A stretch of 64,000 nucleotides of DNA. It comes from Pelomonas sp. SE-A7. GTDB lineage: Bacteria; Pseudomonadota; Gammaproteobacteria; Burkholderiales; Burkholderiaceae_C. Each line of letters opens with the position of its first letter. Within the stretch, counting starts at the first letter, position 1. Below the pieces are notes generated by a model. The model saw nothing but the letters and a program-made list of their open reading frames with translations. It made no database searches and was not told the origin of the DNA. Positions 34,892 through 43,751 of the stretch are shown piece by piece. A program made the position numbers and the translations under genes. The DNA lies in the NCBI RefSeq assembly GCF_030345705.1, contig NZ_JAUASW010000003.1:594149-658148 (forward strand), written 5' to 3'.

Positions 34892-35578
34892 ATGGACCCG
34901 ACCCGCATCCTGCAGCGCATCGCCGCTGGCCGCACCGACCTGATCCTGGATCGCCTCGCCGACGGCGGCTCGGCCGATGCCCGGGTCGATGGGGCCAGTC
35001 TTCTGCAATGGAGCGCCTACTACGGCGACGTCACCGCGCTGCGCGTGCTGATGGAGCGCGGCCAGGCGCTGTCCGAACTGGGCGACGACCTGGGCCTGAA
35101 CGGCGCGGCCTTCCATGGCCATTGGCGCCTGGTGCAGTTCCTGGTCGAGCAGGGCGCGCCGACGGACCATGCACTGAGCGACACCGGCGAGACCGCCCTG
35201 CATGCCGCCCTTTGCCATGACGAACGCATTGGCCGCGACCGCGTGCTGAAGGTGCTGCTGGACGCGGGTGCCGATGTCCATGCCAAGACCCTGGTCGGCC
35301 AGCCCACCGGCGGCTTCATGCGCGACGCCCGTACTCGCGGCGAGACCGCCCTGCACCGCGCCGCCCTGGTTGGCACGCCGGACACCTTGCGCCTGCTGCT
35401 CGATGCCGGCGCCCAGGTGGAGGTCCGCGACGCCCATGGCGACACGCCGCTGGCCTGGGCCAGCTGGGCACGCCGGCCGCCGGCCGTGCTGCATCTGCTC
35501 TGCTATGGCGAACACCGGGTCCGGGAGAACTATGCCGGTATGGCTATTCACCTCAGTGGCGAACCTCTGAAGCGCTGA
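34892..35578 (+). CDS. Ankyrin-repeat protein
   Basis: The 228-residue protein contains about five ankyrin repeats, recognisable from LLQWSAYYGDVTALRVLMER, GETALHAALCHDE, GETALHRAALVGTPDTLRLL and AHGDTPLAWASWARRP. There is no signal peptide, so it is cytoplasmic. Ankyrin repeats mediate protein binding; partner is unknown. It is followed by a CYTH gene after 5 bases, so they may be co-transcribed. Confidence 0.87.
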   Translation: MDPTRILQRIAAGRTDLILDRLADGGSADARVDGASLLQWSAYYGDVTALRVLMERGQALSELGDDLGLNGAAFHGHWRLVQFLVEQGAPTDHALSDTGETALHAALCHDERIGRDRVLKVLLDAGADVHAKTLVGQPTGGFMRDARTRGETALHRAALVGTPDTLRLLLDAGAQVEVRDAHGDTPLAWASWARRPPAVLHLLCYGEHRVRENYAGMAIHLSGEPLKR

Positions 35579-35583
35579 GCTGC

Positions 35584-36045
35584 ATGTCTGTCGAAATCGA
35601 ACGCAAATTTCTGGTGACAGGCGAGGGCTGGCGTCAGGCCGATGCCCAGCGCTACTGCCAGGGCTATCTGTCCCGCGACCCGGCGCGCACGGTGCGTGTC
35701 CGCCAGGTCGGCACAAAGGCCTGGCTGACCATCAAGGGCCGCTCGGTTGGTGCCACGCGCGCCGAGTTCGAATACGAGATTCCGCTGGCGGACGCCGAGC
35801 AGCTGCTCAAGCTCTGCGACGGCCCGCTGGTGGAGAAATGGCGGCACCGGGTCGAGGCCGGCGGCGGGCTCTGCTGGGAGGTGGACGAGTTCCTCGGCGA
35901 CAACGCCGGCCTGGTCGTGGCCGAGATCGAATTGCCCGACGAGGCTCAGGCGTTCGAACGGCCGGCCTGGTTGGGTGCCGAGGTCACCGAGGACCCGCGC
36001 TACTTCAACTCGAACCTGGCAGCCCACCCGTTCCGGCACTGGTAG
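35584..36045 (+). CDS. CYTH-domain phosphohydrolase
   Basis: The 153-residue protein begins with the CYTH signature ExExK (Glu4, Glu6, Lys8 in MSVEIERKF) and continues with TVRVRQVGTKAWLTIKGRSV and WEVDEFLGDNAGLVVAEIEL. CYTH proteins hydrolyse inorganic triphosphate or thiamine triphosphate in a metal-dependent tunnel. The gene is 5 bases from the ankyrin gene and 58 bases before pcaH. Length is typical of single-domain members. Confidence 0.9.
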   Translation: MSVEIERKFLVTGEGWRQADAQRYCQGYLSRDPARTVRVRQVGTKAWLTIKGRSVGATRAEFEYEIPLADAEQLLKLCDGPLVEKWRHRVEAGGGLCWEVDEFLGDNAGLVVAEIELPDEAQAFERPAWLGAEVTEDPRYFNSNLAAHPFRHW

Positions 36046-36103
36046 TCGCCGCCTTGCCGGGCCTGCGGGCGCTTGGCATGCTGGGTCTTCCGTGGAGGCT
36101 CGA

Positions 36104-36823
36104 ATGTCCCAGCAGCAGCTCTTCGTTCCGCGCAATCCCGGCGACCATCCGCCGGCCCTGAGTCCGGGCTACAAGAGCAGCCTGCTGCGCGCGCCCGCCC
36201 AACCGCTGCTGCGCCTGGAACCCACGGCTTCCGAGACCCGGGGCCCGCGCTTGCGTCGGGAGGACCTGGGCGCGCTGGACCATGACCTGATACTCAACAG
36301 CGCCCGCGGCGGCCTGCCGATCGGCGAGCGGCTGCTGATCCATGGCGTGGTGCTGGACGAGCAGGGCCGGCCCCAGCCGAACGTCTTGATCGAGGTCTGG
36401 CAGGCCAATGCCGGTGGCCGCTACCGCCACCCCCGCGACCAGTACCTGGCGCCGCTGGATCCTCACTTCGGCGGCTGCGGCCGCACGCTGACCGACGAGC
36501 AGGGCCACTACCGCTTTCTCACCATCCGGCCCGGCGCCTATCCCTGGCCCAACCACCGGGCCGAATGGCGGCCTGCCCATATCCACTTCTCGCTGGCCGG
36601 CGAGGCCTGGTGCCAGCGCCTGGTGACCCAGATGTACTTCGAGGGCGACCCGCTGATCCAGCGCTGCCCCATCGTCCACAGCATTGCCAGCGAGGAGCAG
36701 ATCCGCGGCCTGGTGGCCCGCTACGACCCGGCCGCCGACCAGGCCATGGACCTGCGCGCCTACCGCTGGGACATCATCCTGCGCGGCCGGCAGGCGACGC
36801 TGTTCGAGGAGCCGCGGGCATGA
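36104..36823 (+). CDS. pcaH: Protocatechuate 3,4-dioxygenase beta subunit
   Basis: The 239-residue protein contains all four ferric iron ligands with the spacing of the Pseudomonas putida enzyme: Tyr107 (GGRYRHPRDQY), Tyr146 (YPWPN), His159 and His161 (RPAHIHF). It catalyses intradiol cleavage of protocatechuate to 3-carboxy-cis,cis-muconate as an alpha-beta oligomer. The ATG at 36104 is preceded by GGAGG at a reasonable distance. Its stop overlaps the pcaG start (ATGA). No other pca genes are adjacent in the window. Confidence 0.93.
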   Translation: MSQQQLFVPRNPGDHPPALSPGYKSSLLRAPAQPLLRLEPTASETRGPRLRREDLGALDHDLILNSARGGLPIGERLLIHGVVLDEQGRPQPNVLIEVWQANAGGRYRHPRDQYLAPLDPHFGGCGRTLTDEQGHYRFLTIRPGAYPWPNHRAEWRPAHIHFSLAGEAWCQRLVTQMYFEGDPLIQRCPIVHSIASEEQIRGLVARYDPAADQAMDLRAYRWDIILRGRQATLFEEPRA

Positions 36824-37365
36824 GCCGCCGCCACCGCGAAAGCGCTTCGCAGACGGCCGGCCCCTTCGTCCACATCGGCCTGCTGCCCGGGGCCGCGGGC
36901 CTGGACTCGCCGTTTGCCGTGGCCACGGCGGGTCCGAGGCTGGGGGTCGAAGGCCGGCCACGAATTGTCATTGAAGGCTGCGTCTACGACGGCGCCGGCG
37001 AGCCGCTGCGGGACCTGCTGGTGGAGGCCTGGTTGCCCGACCTCCAGGCTCCGGCCTGGGCCCGCGCCGCGGCCGACGCCGCCAGCGGCCTGTTCCGCTT
37101 CGAAGCCAGCCTGCCGGACTGCGGGCCGCAAGCCCCTCATGTCTGCCTGCTGCTGCTGGCCCGCGGCATCAACCAGGGCCTGCACACCCGGCTGTATTTC
37201 GAGGACCAGGCCGAGGCCAATGCCCGCGACCCGGTGCTGCTGGCCATCGCCGATCCGGTCCGGCGTGCCCGCCTGATCGCGCGGCGCCTGTCGGGCGGGC
37301 CGGCCCGTTACCACTTCGACATCCGTCTGCAGGGCGAGGGCGAGACGGTGTTCTTCGATGTCTGA
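36820..37365 (+). CDS. pcaG: Protocatechuate 3,4-dioxygenase alpha subunit
   Basis: The 181-residue protein has the alpha-subunit features SASQTAGPFVHIGLLPGAAG, VIEGCVYDGAGEPLRDLLVE and RYHFDIRLQGEGETVFFDV. The alpha subunit lacks the iron ligands but lines the substrate pocket. It starts within the pcaH stop, so the two are translationally coupled. A strong inverted repeat overlaps its stop codon. Confidence 0.92.
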   Translation: MSRRHRESASQTAGPFVHIGLLPGAAGLDSPFAVATAGPRLGVEGRPRIVIEGCVYDGAGEPLRDLLVEAWLPDLQAPAWARAAADAASGLFRFEASLPDCGPQAPHVCLLLLARGINQGLHTRLYFEDQAEANARDPVLLAIADPVRRARLIARRLSGGPARYHFDIRLQGEGETVFFDV

Positions 37366-37385
37366 GTGAGCGCCGGCTCACTCAG
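37362..37385. terminator. Perfect inverted repeat at convergent gene junction
   Basis: A 10-bp perfect stem (CTGAGTGAGC with GCTCACTCAG) with a 4-base loop spans the pcaG stop codon and the stop codon of the small minus-strand gene at 37382. It could terminate both genes. No long T run flanks it, so strength is uncertain. Confidence 0.65.
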
Positions 37386-37579
37386 TGCTTCAAGGCCTGG
37401 GCCACATCGAAGGCCACGATCCACAGGTCGAAGTCGAGCTGGCTGTCCACTTCGCTGATTTCCAGGCCGTGGTTCAGCTCGAAGCTGGAATCGAACCACC
37501 CGCAGCGACCCTGCATGGCCTCGCGGGCGCAGTGCTGCAGGGTGGCGGCCGAGGGCTGGTGGTGGGTGGCGTATTGCAT
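37382..37579 (-). CDS. Small protein of unknown function
   Basis: This 65-residue frame begins MQYATHHQPSAATLQHCARE and ends DLWIVAFDVAQALKH. GGAG lies 7 bases upstream of the ATG and the stop sits inside the inverted repeat at 37362-37385, both of which favour a real gene. It has no signal peptide or membrane helix. I do not recognise the family. Confidence 0.55.
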   Translation of the reverse strand: MQYATHHQPSAATLQHCAREAMQGRCGWFDSSFELNHGLEISEVDSQLDFDLWIVAFDVAQALKH

Positions 37580-37723
37580 GGCGGGCTCCGGTTCGTGGCC
37601 GTTGTTGCTGGACTGGCGCCATCGTCGGGCTGCCGCCGCAGGCCGCCCATCACACCGAGGAGGTCCCTCGTGGGGGAGGCCGACCCCGCTCCCACCGATG
37701 GGGGGCCGGCTTGCGGAGCGGGC

Positions 37724-38206
37724 TCAGATCGGCAAGGCCGTGGTGTTCTTGACCTCTTCCATCACCGCATAGGTGCGGGTCTCGCGCACGCCGGGCAGGG
37801 TCCAGATCACGCTGCCAATGAACTCGCGGTAGGCCGTCATGTCCGAGACCCGGGTCTTGAGCAGGTAGTCGAAACCGCCGGCCACCAGGTGGCATTCCAG
37901 GATCTCGGGCCGGGCCTGGACCGCGGCCTTGAAGTTGTCCATCACGTCCTGCACCGTGCGGTCCAGCAGGATCTCGATGAAAACCAGCATGGAAGCGCCC
38001 AGCTTGGCCGGGTTGAGCCGGGCTTCGTAGCCGAGGATGTAGCCCTCGCGGGTCAGGCGCTTGACCCGCTCCAGCACGGCGGTGGGAGACAGGTGCACCG
38101 CCTCGGCCAGCTTGAGGTTGGAAATCCGGCCGTCCTGCTGCAGCACGCGCAGCAGCCGGGCATCGATCTTGTCGAGTTCGCGGGAGGGCAGGGAGTCGTC
38201 GGCCAT
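37724..38206 (-). CDS. Lrp/AsnC-family regulator, probable putA regulator
   Basis: The 160-residue protein has the N-terminal HTH (LDKIDARLLRVLQQDGRISN, LAEAVHLSPTAVLERVKRL) and a C-terminal RAM ligand-binding domain (EYILGYEARL-type region, then YLLKTRVSDMTAYREFIG). Lrp-type proteins often activate the adjacent divergent gene in response to its substrate. Here that gene is putA, 108 bases away, which makes this a likely proline-responsive activator (PutR-like). A 12-bp palindrome lies in the gap. Confidence 0.9.
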   Translation of the reverse strand: MADDSLPSRELDKIDARLLRVLQQDGRISNLKLAEAVHLSPTAVLERVKRLTREGYILGYEARLNPAKLGASMLVFIEILLDRTVQDVMDNFKAAVQARPEILECHLVAGGFDYLLKTRVSDMTAYREFIGSVIWTLPGVRETRTYAVMEEVKNTTALPI

Positions 38207-38225
38207 GGCCGGATTTTCAACTAGA

Positions 38226-38237
38226 TCTTGCGCAAGA
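38226..38237. promoter_or_regulatory. Candidate operator between the Lrp-type regulator and putA
   Basis: TCTTGCGCAAGA is a perfect 12-bp palindrome, 20 bases upstream of the regulator start and 78 bases upstream of the putA start, and is followed by an AT-rich stretch unusual for this genome. Position and symmetry suit an Lrp-type binding site, but no consensus was tested. Confidence 0.45.
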
Positions 38238-38314
38238 CTTGGAATTTAATTCAGCGTCCCGCGGCCTAAAGTTCCACTCTTCGCTAAATCCCTGCCGCTC
38301 CAAGGAGCCCCGCC

Positions 38315-41300
38315 ATGACCAGCTTCGTCCTGCCGCCCGAACGTGCCCGCCTGCCTTTCCCGTACCGGAGCGAACGCCCGGTGGTCGAGGCCCTGGCCGC
38401 CCAGCTGGCGTCGCAGATGGACTGGGAGGCCGTGATCCGCATGGCCAAGCCCTGGGTGGAAGAGGTGCGTGGCAACCCGGCTCCGTTCTGGGCCATGGAG
38501 TCGCTGCTGCGCGAATACCCGATCACCAGCGCCGAAGGCCTGGCCCTGATGCGCCTGGCCGAAGCGCTGTTGCGAGTGCCCGATGCCGAGACGGCCATCG
38601 CCCTGACCGCCGACCAGCTGGGTCGCGCGGATTTCGACGGTGGCTCCGAAGGCCCGCACAAGATGCTGGCCTCGCTGGCCGCCAGCGCCATCTCGCTGTC
38701 AAAGAAATTCCTGCCCGAGGCCGAGGGCAGCGGCGGCCTGTTCACCCGCCTGGGCTCGCAGACCGTGGTGGCGGCCACGGTGCGCGCCATCCAACTGCTG
38801 GGCCGCCAGTTCGTGCTGGGCCGCAATATCCGCGAGGCCATGGGCGAGGCCGATGCGGCCCGCAAGGTCCAGCACCAGCTGCGCTTCTCCTACGACATGC
38901 TGGGCGAAGGCGCCCGCACCGAGCATGACGCGGCCCGCTACCAGGCTTCCTACCTGAGCGCCATCGAGGCGATTGCCGGCGGCCGCAAGGCGGTTTCGCC
39001 GGAAAGCTCGGACGGCATCTCGATCAAGCTCTCCGCGCTTTTCTCGCGGTATGAGGTTCTGCAGCGTGAGCGTGTCTACGCCGAGCTGCTGCCGCGCGTG
39101 TGGCAGCTGGTCGAGCGCGCCGCCAGCGCCAACATCAATCTGACCATCGATGCCGAGGAGGTGGACCGCCTCGAGCTGTCGCTGGAATTGCTGGATGCCG
39201 TGGCCGAGCGCATTGCCGGCGCCTATCCCAAGTGGCGCGGCTTCGGCCTGGCGGTGCAGGCTTATCAGAACCGTGCGCTGCAGGTCGTCCACGAGGTGGC
39301 CGCCATTGCCCGCAAGCATGGGCTGCGCTTCATGGTGCGCCTGGTCAAGGGCGCCTACTGGGACGGCGAGATCAAGCGCGCCCAGGAGCAGGGCCTGCCG
39401 GCTTATCCGGTGTTCACCCACAAGCAGCACACGGACGTCAGCTACCTGGCCTGCGCGCAGGCCCTGATCGCCCATGCCGACGTGATCTATCCGCAGTTCG
39501 CCAGCCACAACGCCGGCACCATCGCCGCCATCGTGCAGATGGCCCGCCAGGCCGGCGCCGAGTTTGAGATGCAGCGCCTGCACGGCATGGGCGAGGGCAT
39601 CTACCGCGAGGTTTTGAAGGATGGCTCCATCCCCTGCCGCGTCTACGCGCCGGTGGGTGAGCACCGCGACCTGCTGGCCTACCTGGTGCGCCGCCTGCTG
39701 GAGAACGGCGCCAACTCTTCGTTCGTCCACCAGCTGGCCGACCCGCAGGTCCGCCCCGAGGAGCTGCTGGCCTCGCCGCTGGAGCAGCTGCAGGGCGACA
39801 CGGCACTGCCCCTGCCGGTGGACCTGTACCGCGACCGCATCGGCCAGGGCCGCGCCAACTCCACCGGCGCCGACCTGACCAGCATCGCCCAGCGCGAGCC
39901 GCTGCTGAATGCACTGGCCGAGGGCCAGGTCTTGCCGGTAGCCGAGGCCACGGCCGAGCAGGTCGACGCCGCGATGAAGCTGCTGCAAGGCGGCTTCGCG
40001 GCCTGGAACGGCAAGCCGGTGAGCGAGCGCGCCGCCATCCTGCGCCGTGCCGGCGACCTGCTGGACGCCCGCCTGGCCGAGTTCTGCGCCCTGCTGGTCA
40101 AGGAAGCCCACAAGACCCTGGGCGACTGCGTGGCCGAGGTGCGAGAGGCAGTGGACTTTCTGCGTTATTACGCCGATGAAGCTCAAAGCCACGGAACGGC
40201 CATGCAAGGCCGCGGCGTCTTCGTCTGCATCAGCCCCTGGAACTTCCCGCTGGCCATCTTTGCCGGCCAGGTCGTCGCGGCCCTGGTGGCCGGCAACACG
40301 GTGGCGGCCAAGCCGGCCGAGCAGACGCCCTTCGTGGCGCTGAAGATGGTCGAGCTCTTGCACGAAGCCGGCGTGCCGGCCGATGCGCTGGTGCTGCTGC
40401 ACGGTGCGGGCGAGACCGTTGGCGCCCGCCTGGTCGCGGCCGAGCAGACGGCCGGCGTCTGCTTCACCGGCTCCACCGCCGTGGCCCAGATCATCAACCG
40501 CTCGCTGGCCGCCAAGGATGGCCACCCGGTGCCCCTGATCGCCGAGACCGGTGGCATCAACGCCATGGTGGTCGATTCGACGGCACTGCCCGAGCAGGTG
40601 GTCGATGCCGTCGTGCAGAGCGCCTTCCGCTCGGCCGGCCAGCGCTGCTCGGCCCTGCGCCTGCTTTGCGTGCACGAGAGCATTGCCGATGGCGTGATCG
40701 AGATGATCAAGGGCGCGGTGCAGGAGCTGTGGGTGGGCAATCCGGCCGAGCTGGCCACCGACGTGGGCCCGGTGATCGACGACGAGGCCTTCGAGAACAT
40801 CCAGCGCCATGTGGTTCGCCTCAAGAAGGAGGCCAGGCTGATCGCCGAGGCGCGCGCCCATGACGCCGTGCCGCGCCTGGTGATGCCGGCGGCCTTCGAG
40901 ATCGCCAGCGTGGCCGAGCTGGGCCAGGAGATCTTCGGCCCGGTGCTGCATGTGCTGCGCTGGGGCGGCGAGGTGGACGAGGTGGTGCGCCAGATCAACG
41001 CGCTGGGCTATGGCCTGACGCTGGGCATCCAGACCCGCATCGACAGCCGCGCGCTGCGCCTGGCCGAGTCGGCCAAGGTCGGCAATGTCTATGTGAACCG
41101 CAACATCATCGGCGCCGTGGTCGGCGTGCAGCCCTTCGGCGGCGAAGGCATGAGCGGCACCGGCCCCAAGGCCGGCGGCCCGAACTACCTGTGGCGCTTC
41201 TGCGCGCCGGCGCAATCAGCCGCCGGTAGCAGCGGCGAACAAGCTGCGGCCTTCTTGCCCGCTGGCGCCACCAGCGTGGAGCTGAAGGCACTCGCCCAGG

Positions 41301-41923
41301 CCCAGGCCGTGTGGGCCGATGTGGACCTGGAAGCGCGAGCCGCCCTGCTGGGCCGCGCGGCCGAGGCGCTGGGCGCTGCCGGCGAGGCCGCTGCTCTGCG
41401 TCGTCTGGCTCAGGACGCGCCGGCACTGCTGGCCAAGCGCGAGTTGCCCGGCCCGACCGGCGAGAGCAACGAGCTGCGACTGCATGGCCGCGGCGTGATT
41501 GCGGTGCTGGCCCAGAAGGCCAACCCGGCCGAGCTGGGCGCGGCCGTGGCCGCCGCTCTGGCGGCCGGCAACAGCGTGGCCCTGGTCGGTGCTGAAGACA
41601 TGGGCGCCGCCGACAGCCTGCGCCAGGTCCTGCAACGCGCCGGCCTGCCCGGCGCAGCACTGCAAGTCTTTGGTGTCGATGCCGAACGCGCCCTGCTGCA
41701 GGCTCCGCAGCTGGCCGGCGTCTGCGTGGCGGCCGCAGCCAGCGCGCAGACCCGCGCCGTGCAACGCGCGCTGGCCGAGCGCAGCGGCGCCATCCTGCCG
41801 CTGATCACGGCGGCCGAGGCGGCGGATGCACGTCAGCTGTATCGCTTCGCGGCCGAGCAGACCCTGACCATCAACACGGCGGCGGCCGGCGGCAATGCCG
41901 CCCTGCTGGCTGGCTTGCACTGA
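38315..41923 (+). CDS. putA: Bifunctional proline dehydrogenase / P5C dehydrogenase
   Basis: The 1,202-residue protein has an N-terminal linker, a proline dehydrogenase barrel (about residues 130-500; RFMVRLVKGAYWDGEIKRAQ), an aldehyde dehydrogenase domain (550-1,000) with catalytic Cys778 in SAGQRCSALRL and Glu in LIAETGGINAM, and a C-terminal ALDH-like domain. It oxidises proline to glutamate. It lacks the ribbon-helix-helix domain of autoregulating trifunctional PutA, so control must come from elsewhere, most simply the divergent Lrp-type regulator. Confidence 0.95.
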   Translation: MTSFVLPPERARLPFPYRSERPVVEALAAQLASQMDWEAVIRMAKPWVEEVRGNPAPFWAMESLLREYPITSAEGLALMRLAEALLRVPDAETAIALTADQLGRADFDGGSEGPHKMLASLAASAISLSKKFLPEAEGSGGLFTRLGSQTVVAATVRAIQLLGRQFVLGRNIREAMGEADAARKVQHQLRFSYDMLGEGARTEHDAARYQASYLSAIEAIAGGRKAVSPESSDGISIKLSALFSRYEVLQRERVYAELLPRVWQLVERAASANINLTIDAEEVDRLELSLELLDAVAERIAGAYPKWRGFGLAVQAYQNRALQVVHEVAAIARKHGLRFMVRLVKGAYWDGEIKRAQEQGLPAYPVFTHKQHTDVSYLACAQALIAHADVIYPQFASHNAGTIAAIVQMARQAGAEFEMQRLHGMGEGIYREVLKDGSIPCRVYAPVGEHRDLLAYLVRRLLENGANSSFVHQLADPQVRPEELLASPLEQLQGDTALPLPVDLYRDRIGQGRANSTGADLTSIAQREPLLNALAEGQVLPVAEATAEQVDAAMKLLQGGFAAWNGKPVSERAAILRRAGDLLDARLAEFCALLVKEAHKTLGDCVAEVREAVDFLRYYADEAQSHGTAMQGRGVFVCISPWNFPLAIFAGQVVAALVAGNTVAAKPAEQTPFVALKMVELLHEAGVPADALVLLHGAGETVGARLVAAEQTAGVCFTGSTAVAQIINRSLAAKDGHPVPLIAETGGINAMVVDSTALPEQVVDAVVQSAFRSAGQRCSALRLLCVHESIADGVIEMIKGAVQELWVGNPAELATDVGPVIDDEAFENIQRHVVRLKKEARLIAEARAHDAVPRLVMPAAFEIASVAELGQEIFGPVLHVLRWGGEVDEVVRQINALGYGLTLGIQTRIDSRALRLAESAKVGNVYVNRNIIGAVVGVQPFGGEGMSGTGPKAGGPNYLWRFCAPAQSAAGSSGEQAAAFLPAGATSVELKALAQAQAVWADVDLEARAALLGRAAEALGAAGEAAALRRLAQDAPALLAKRELPGPTGESNELRLHGRGVIAVLAQKANPAELGAAVAAALAAGNSVALVGAEDMGAADSLRQVLQRAGLPGAALQVFGVDAERALLQAPQLAGVCVAAAASAQTRAVQRALAERSGAILPLITAAEAADARQLYRFAAEQTLTINTAAAGGNAALLAGLH

Positions 41924-41950
41924 AGCTGAGGAAGCAGCAGCTGGATCGAC

Positions 41951-42652
41951 TCACAACCAGCTCGTGAACTGGTCCAGCTTCTTCTTGACGCCGCCATGCA
42001 CCGGCACCTGGCAGCCCGGCTTGGGATGACCGACGACCAGCAAGATCACCGGCTTCTCGGCCTCGGGCCGGCCGCAGATGCGGGTCAGGAAGCCCATGGG
42101 GCTGGGCGTGTGGGTCAGCGTGGCCAGGCCGGCCCGGTGCAGGGCCTCGATCAGGAAGCCGGTGGCTATGCCCACCGACTCGGGCACGTAGTAGTGGCTG
42201 AAGCGCTGGCCGGTGGCCGGGTCCACGCCGTACTTCTGCGCAAAGATGGCGATCAGCAGCGGCGCCTCGTCCAGGAAGGGCTTGCTGGCGTCGGTGCCCA
42301 GCGGGGCCAGGGCGTTCAGCCATTCTTGCGGCGCCCGGCCGCTGTAAAAGCTTCGCTCTTCGGCCTCGGCTGCCTCGCGGATCTGGTGCTTGATCGTGGC
42401 GTCGGTGATCACCACGAAATGCCAAGGCTGCTGGTTGGCGCCCGAGGGCGCGGTGCCGGCGGCCAGCAGGCATTGCTCGACCAGCTCTCGCGCCACCGGT
42501 CGGGCGGCATCGAAATCTCGCACCGTGCGGCGCTGGCGCAGCAGCGCATAGGTCTGGCGCGCCGCGGCCAGCATCTGCTCGGCCGGCATCTCGGGGCGCG
42601 GGGGCAGCGGCTCCATCGCTGCGGGTGTCGAGGGGGTGGTGCTGTTGTTCAT
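41951..42652 (-). CDS. Nitroreductase-family flavoprotein
   Basis: The 233-residue protein has the FMN-dependent nitroreductase fold: YALLRQRRTVRDFDAARPVA, AGTAPSGANQQPWHFVVI and ESVGIATGFLIEALHRAGL. It probably reduces nitro compounds, quinones or flavins with NAD(P)H. It is convergent with putA. The 5' leader carries a run of eight GTC/GTT triplets (plus-strand view), described separately. Confidence 0.88.
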   Translation of the reverse strand: MNNSTTPSTPAAMEPLPPRPEMPAEQMLAAARQTYALLRQRRTVRDFDAARPVARELVEQCLLAAGTAPSGANQQPWHFVVITDATIKHQIREAAEAEERSFYSGRAPQEWLNALAPLGTDASKPFLDEAPLLIAIFAQKYGVDPATGQRFSHYYVPESVGIATGFLIEALHRAGLATLTHTPSPMGFLTRICGRPEAEKPVILLVVGHPKPGCQVPVHGGVKKKLDQFTSWL

Positions 42653-42667
42653 GTTTGTTGGTCTCCC

Positions 42668-42691
42668 GTCGTTGTTGTCGTCGTTGTTGTT
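42668..42691 (+). repeat. Trinucleotide run in the nitroreductase leader
   Basis: Eight consecutive GTC or GTT triplets occupy the 5' untranslated region, ending 15 bases before the nitroreductase start. On the coding strand they read GAC and AAC, the same triplets as the proC tail. Confidence 0.8.
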
Positions 42692-42819
42692 GAATTGATG
42701 GCGATGACTGACGCCAAGAATAGGTGGCCAAGCCGTGGTCGCCTAGCCCATGAAGCCGTGACGCCGGGTGCGCGGCCTGGCTGGGCGAGGCAGAGCCGGC
42801 GATTAGACTTCGGGCCAAC

Positions 42820-43740
42820 ATGAGCCGTCCCATGACCACTCCCATGCTTCCTGCTGTTGCTTCCGCCTCATCGGCCCGCATCGCCTTCATTGGCGGCGGA
42901 AACATGGCCAGCGCCATCATCGGCGGCCTGCTGCGCAGCGGGCATGAGGCCGCGCGGCTGGCGGTGGTGGAGCCCTATGAGCCGCAGCGCGACAAGCTGC
43001 GGCAGGACTTTGCCGGCCTGCCGGTGATGGAAGACGCGGCTACAGGCGATGGCCTGGGCGAAATCGACCTGGTGGTCTGGGCTGTGAAGCCACAGATGTT
43101 CGGCGCGGCAGCGGCACCGGTGAAGGCCGCGAGCGCCTTGCATCTCTCGGTAATGGCCGGTATCCGCAGCGAAGCGATCTGCCAGGCCACCGGCAGCGAG
43201 CGTGTGGTGCGCTCCATGCCCAATACGCCGGCTCTGATCGGCCAGGGCATTGCCGGGCTGTTTGCACGGCCGGCGGTGAATGAAGCCGACCGGGCCCTGG
43301 TCGAGGCCGTGCTGGAGCCGACCGGGCGCAGCCTCTGGGTGGCCCGCGAGGAGGACCTCGACACCGTGACCGCGCTGTCGGGTTCGGGCCCGGCGTATTT
43401 CTTCTACATGGTCGAGGCCATGATGGCGGCCGGTGTCGAACTGGGCCTGCCGGCCGAGCAGGCGCGCGAGCTGGCCCTGGCCACCTGCGGAGGCGCCGCG
43501 GCCCTGGGCCTGCAGTCGGCCGAGCCGCCCAGCGTGCTGCGCGAGCGGGTGACGTCCAAGGGCGGTACGACGCATGCAGCGCTCACCAGCATGGAAGCCG
43601 ACGGCGTGGGCGAGGCGATCCGCCGGGCGGTGAAGGCCGCCCAGCAGCGCGCCGTGGAGCTGGGCGACGAGTTCGGCCGCAGCAGCAGCGGCAATAGCAG
43701 CAACAGCAACAACAACAACAACAACAACAACAACGACTGA
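42820..43740 (+). CDS. proC: Pyrroline-5-carboxylate reductase with poly-Asn tail
   Basis: The 306-residue protein has the NAD(P) motif IAFIGGGNMASAIIGGLL and the ProC signature ALSGSGPAYFFYMVEAM, followed by VTSKGGTTHAALTSMEADGV. It makes proline from pyrroline-5-carboxylate. After the usual family end (LGDEFG) there is an extra tail of Ser, Gly and Asn ending in nine consecutive Asn codons. Three in-frame ATGs (42820, 42832, 42844) lie before the Rossmann motif and the true start is uncertain. ubiC follows after 11 bases. Confidence 0.92.
   Translation: MSRPMTTPMLPAVASASSARIAFIGGGNMASAIIGGLLRSGHEAARLAVVEPYEPQRDKLRQDFAGLPVMEDAATGDGLGEIDLVVWAVKPQMFGAAAAPVKAASALHLSVMAGIRSEAICQATGSERVVRSMPNTPALIGQGIAGLFARPAVNEADRALVEAVLEPTGRSLWVAREEDLDTVTALSGSGPAYFFYMVEAMMAAGVELGLPAEQARELALATCGGAAALGLQSAEPPSVLRERVTSKGGTTHAALTSMEADGVGEAIRRAVKAAQQRAVELGDEFGRSSSGNSSNSNNNNNNNNND
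43708..43734 (+). repeat. (AAC)9 microsatellite in the proC 3' end
   Basis: Nine tandem AAC codons encode poly-Asn at the ProC C-terminus, preceded by an impure run of AGC/AAC. Pure triplet runs of this length are rare in high-GC bacteria and may vary in length by slippage without shifting the frame. Confidence 0.9.
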
Positions 43741-43751
43741 GCAGCGGAACC

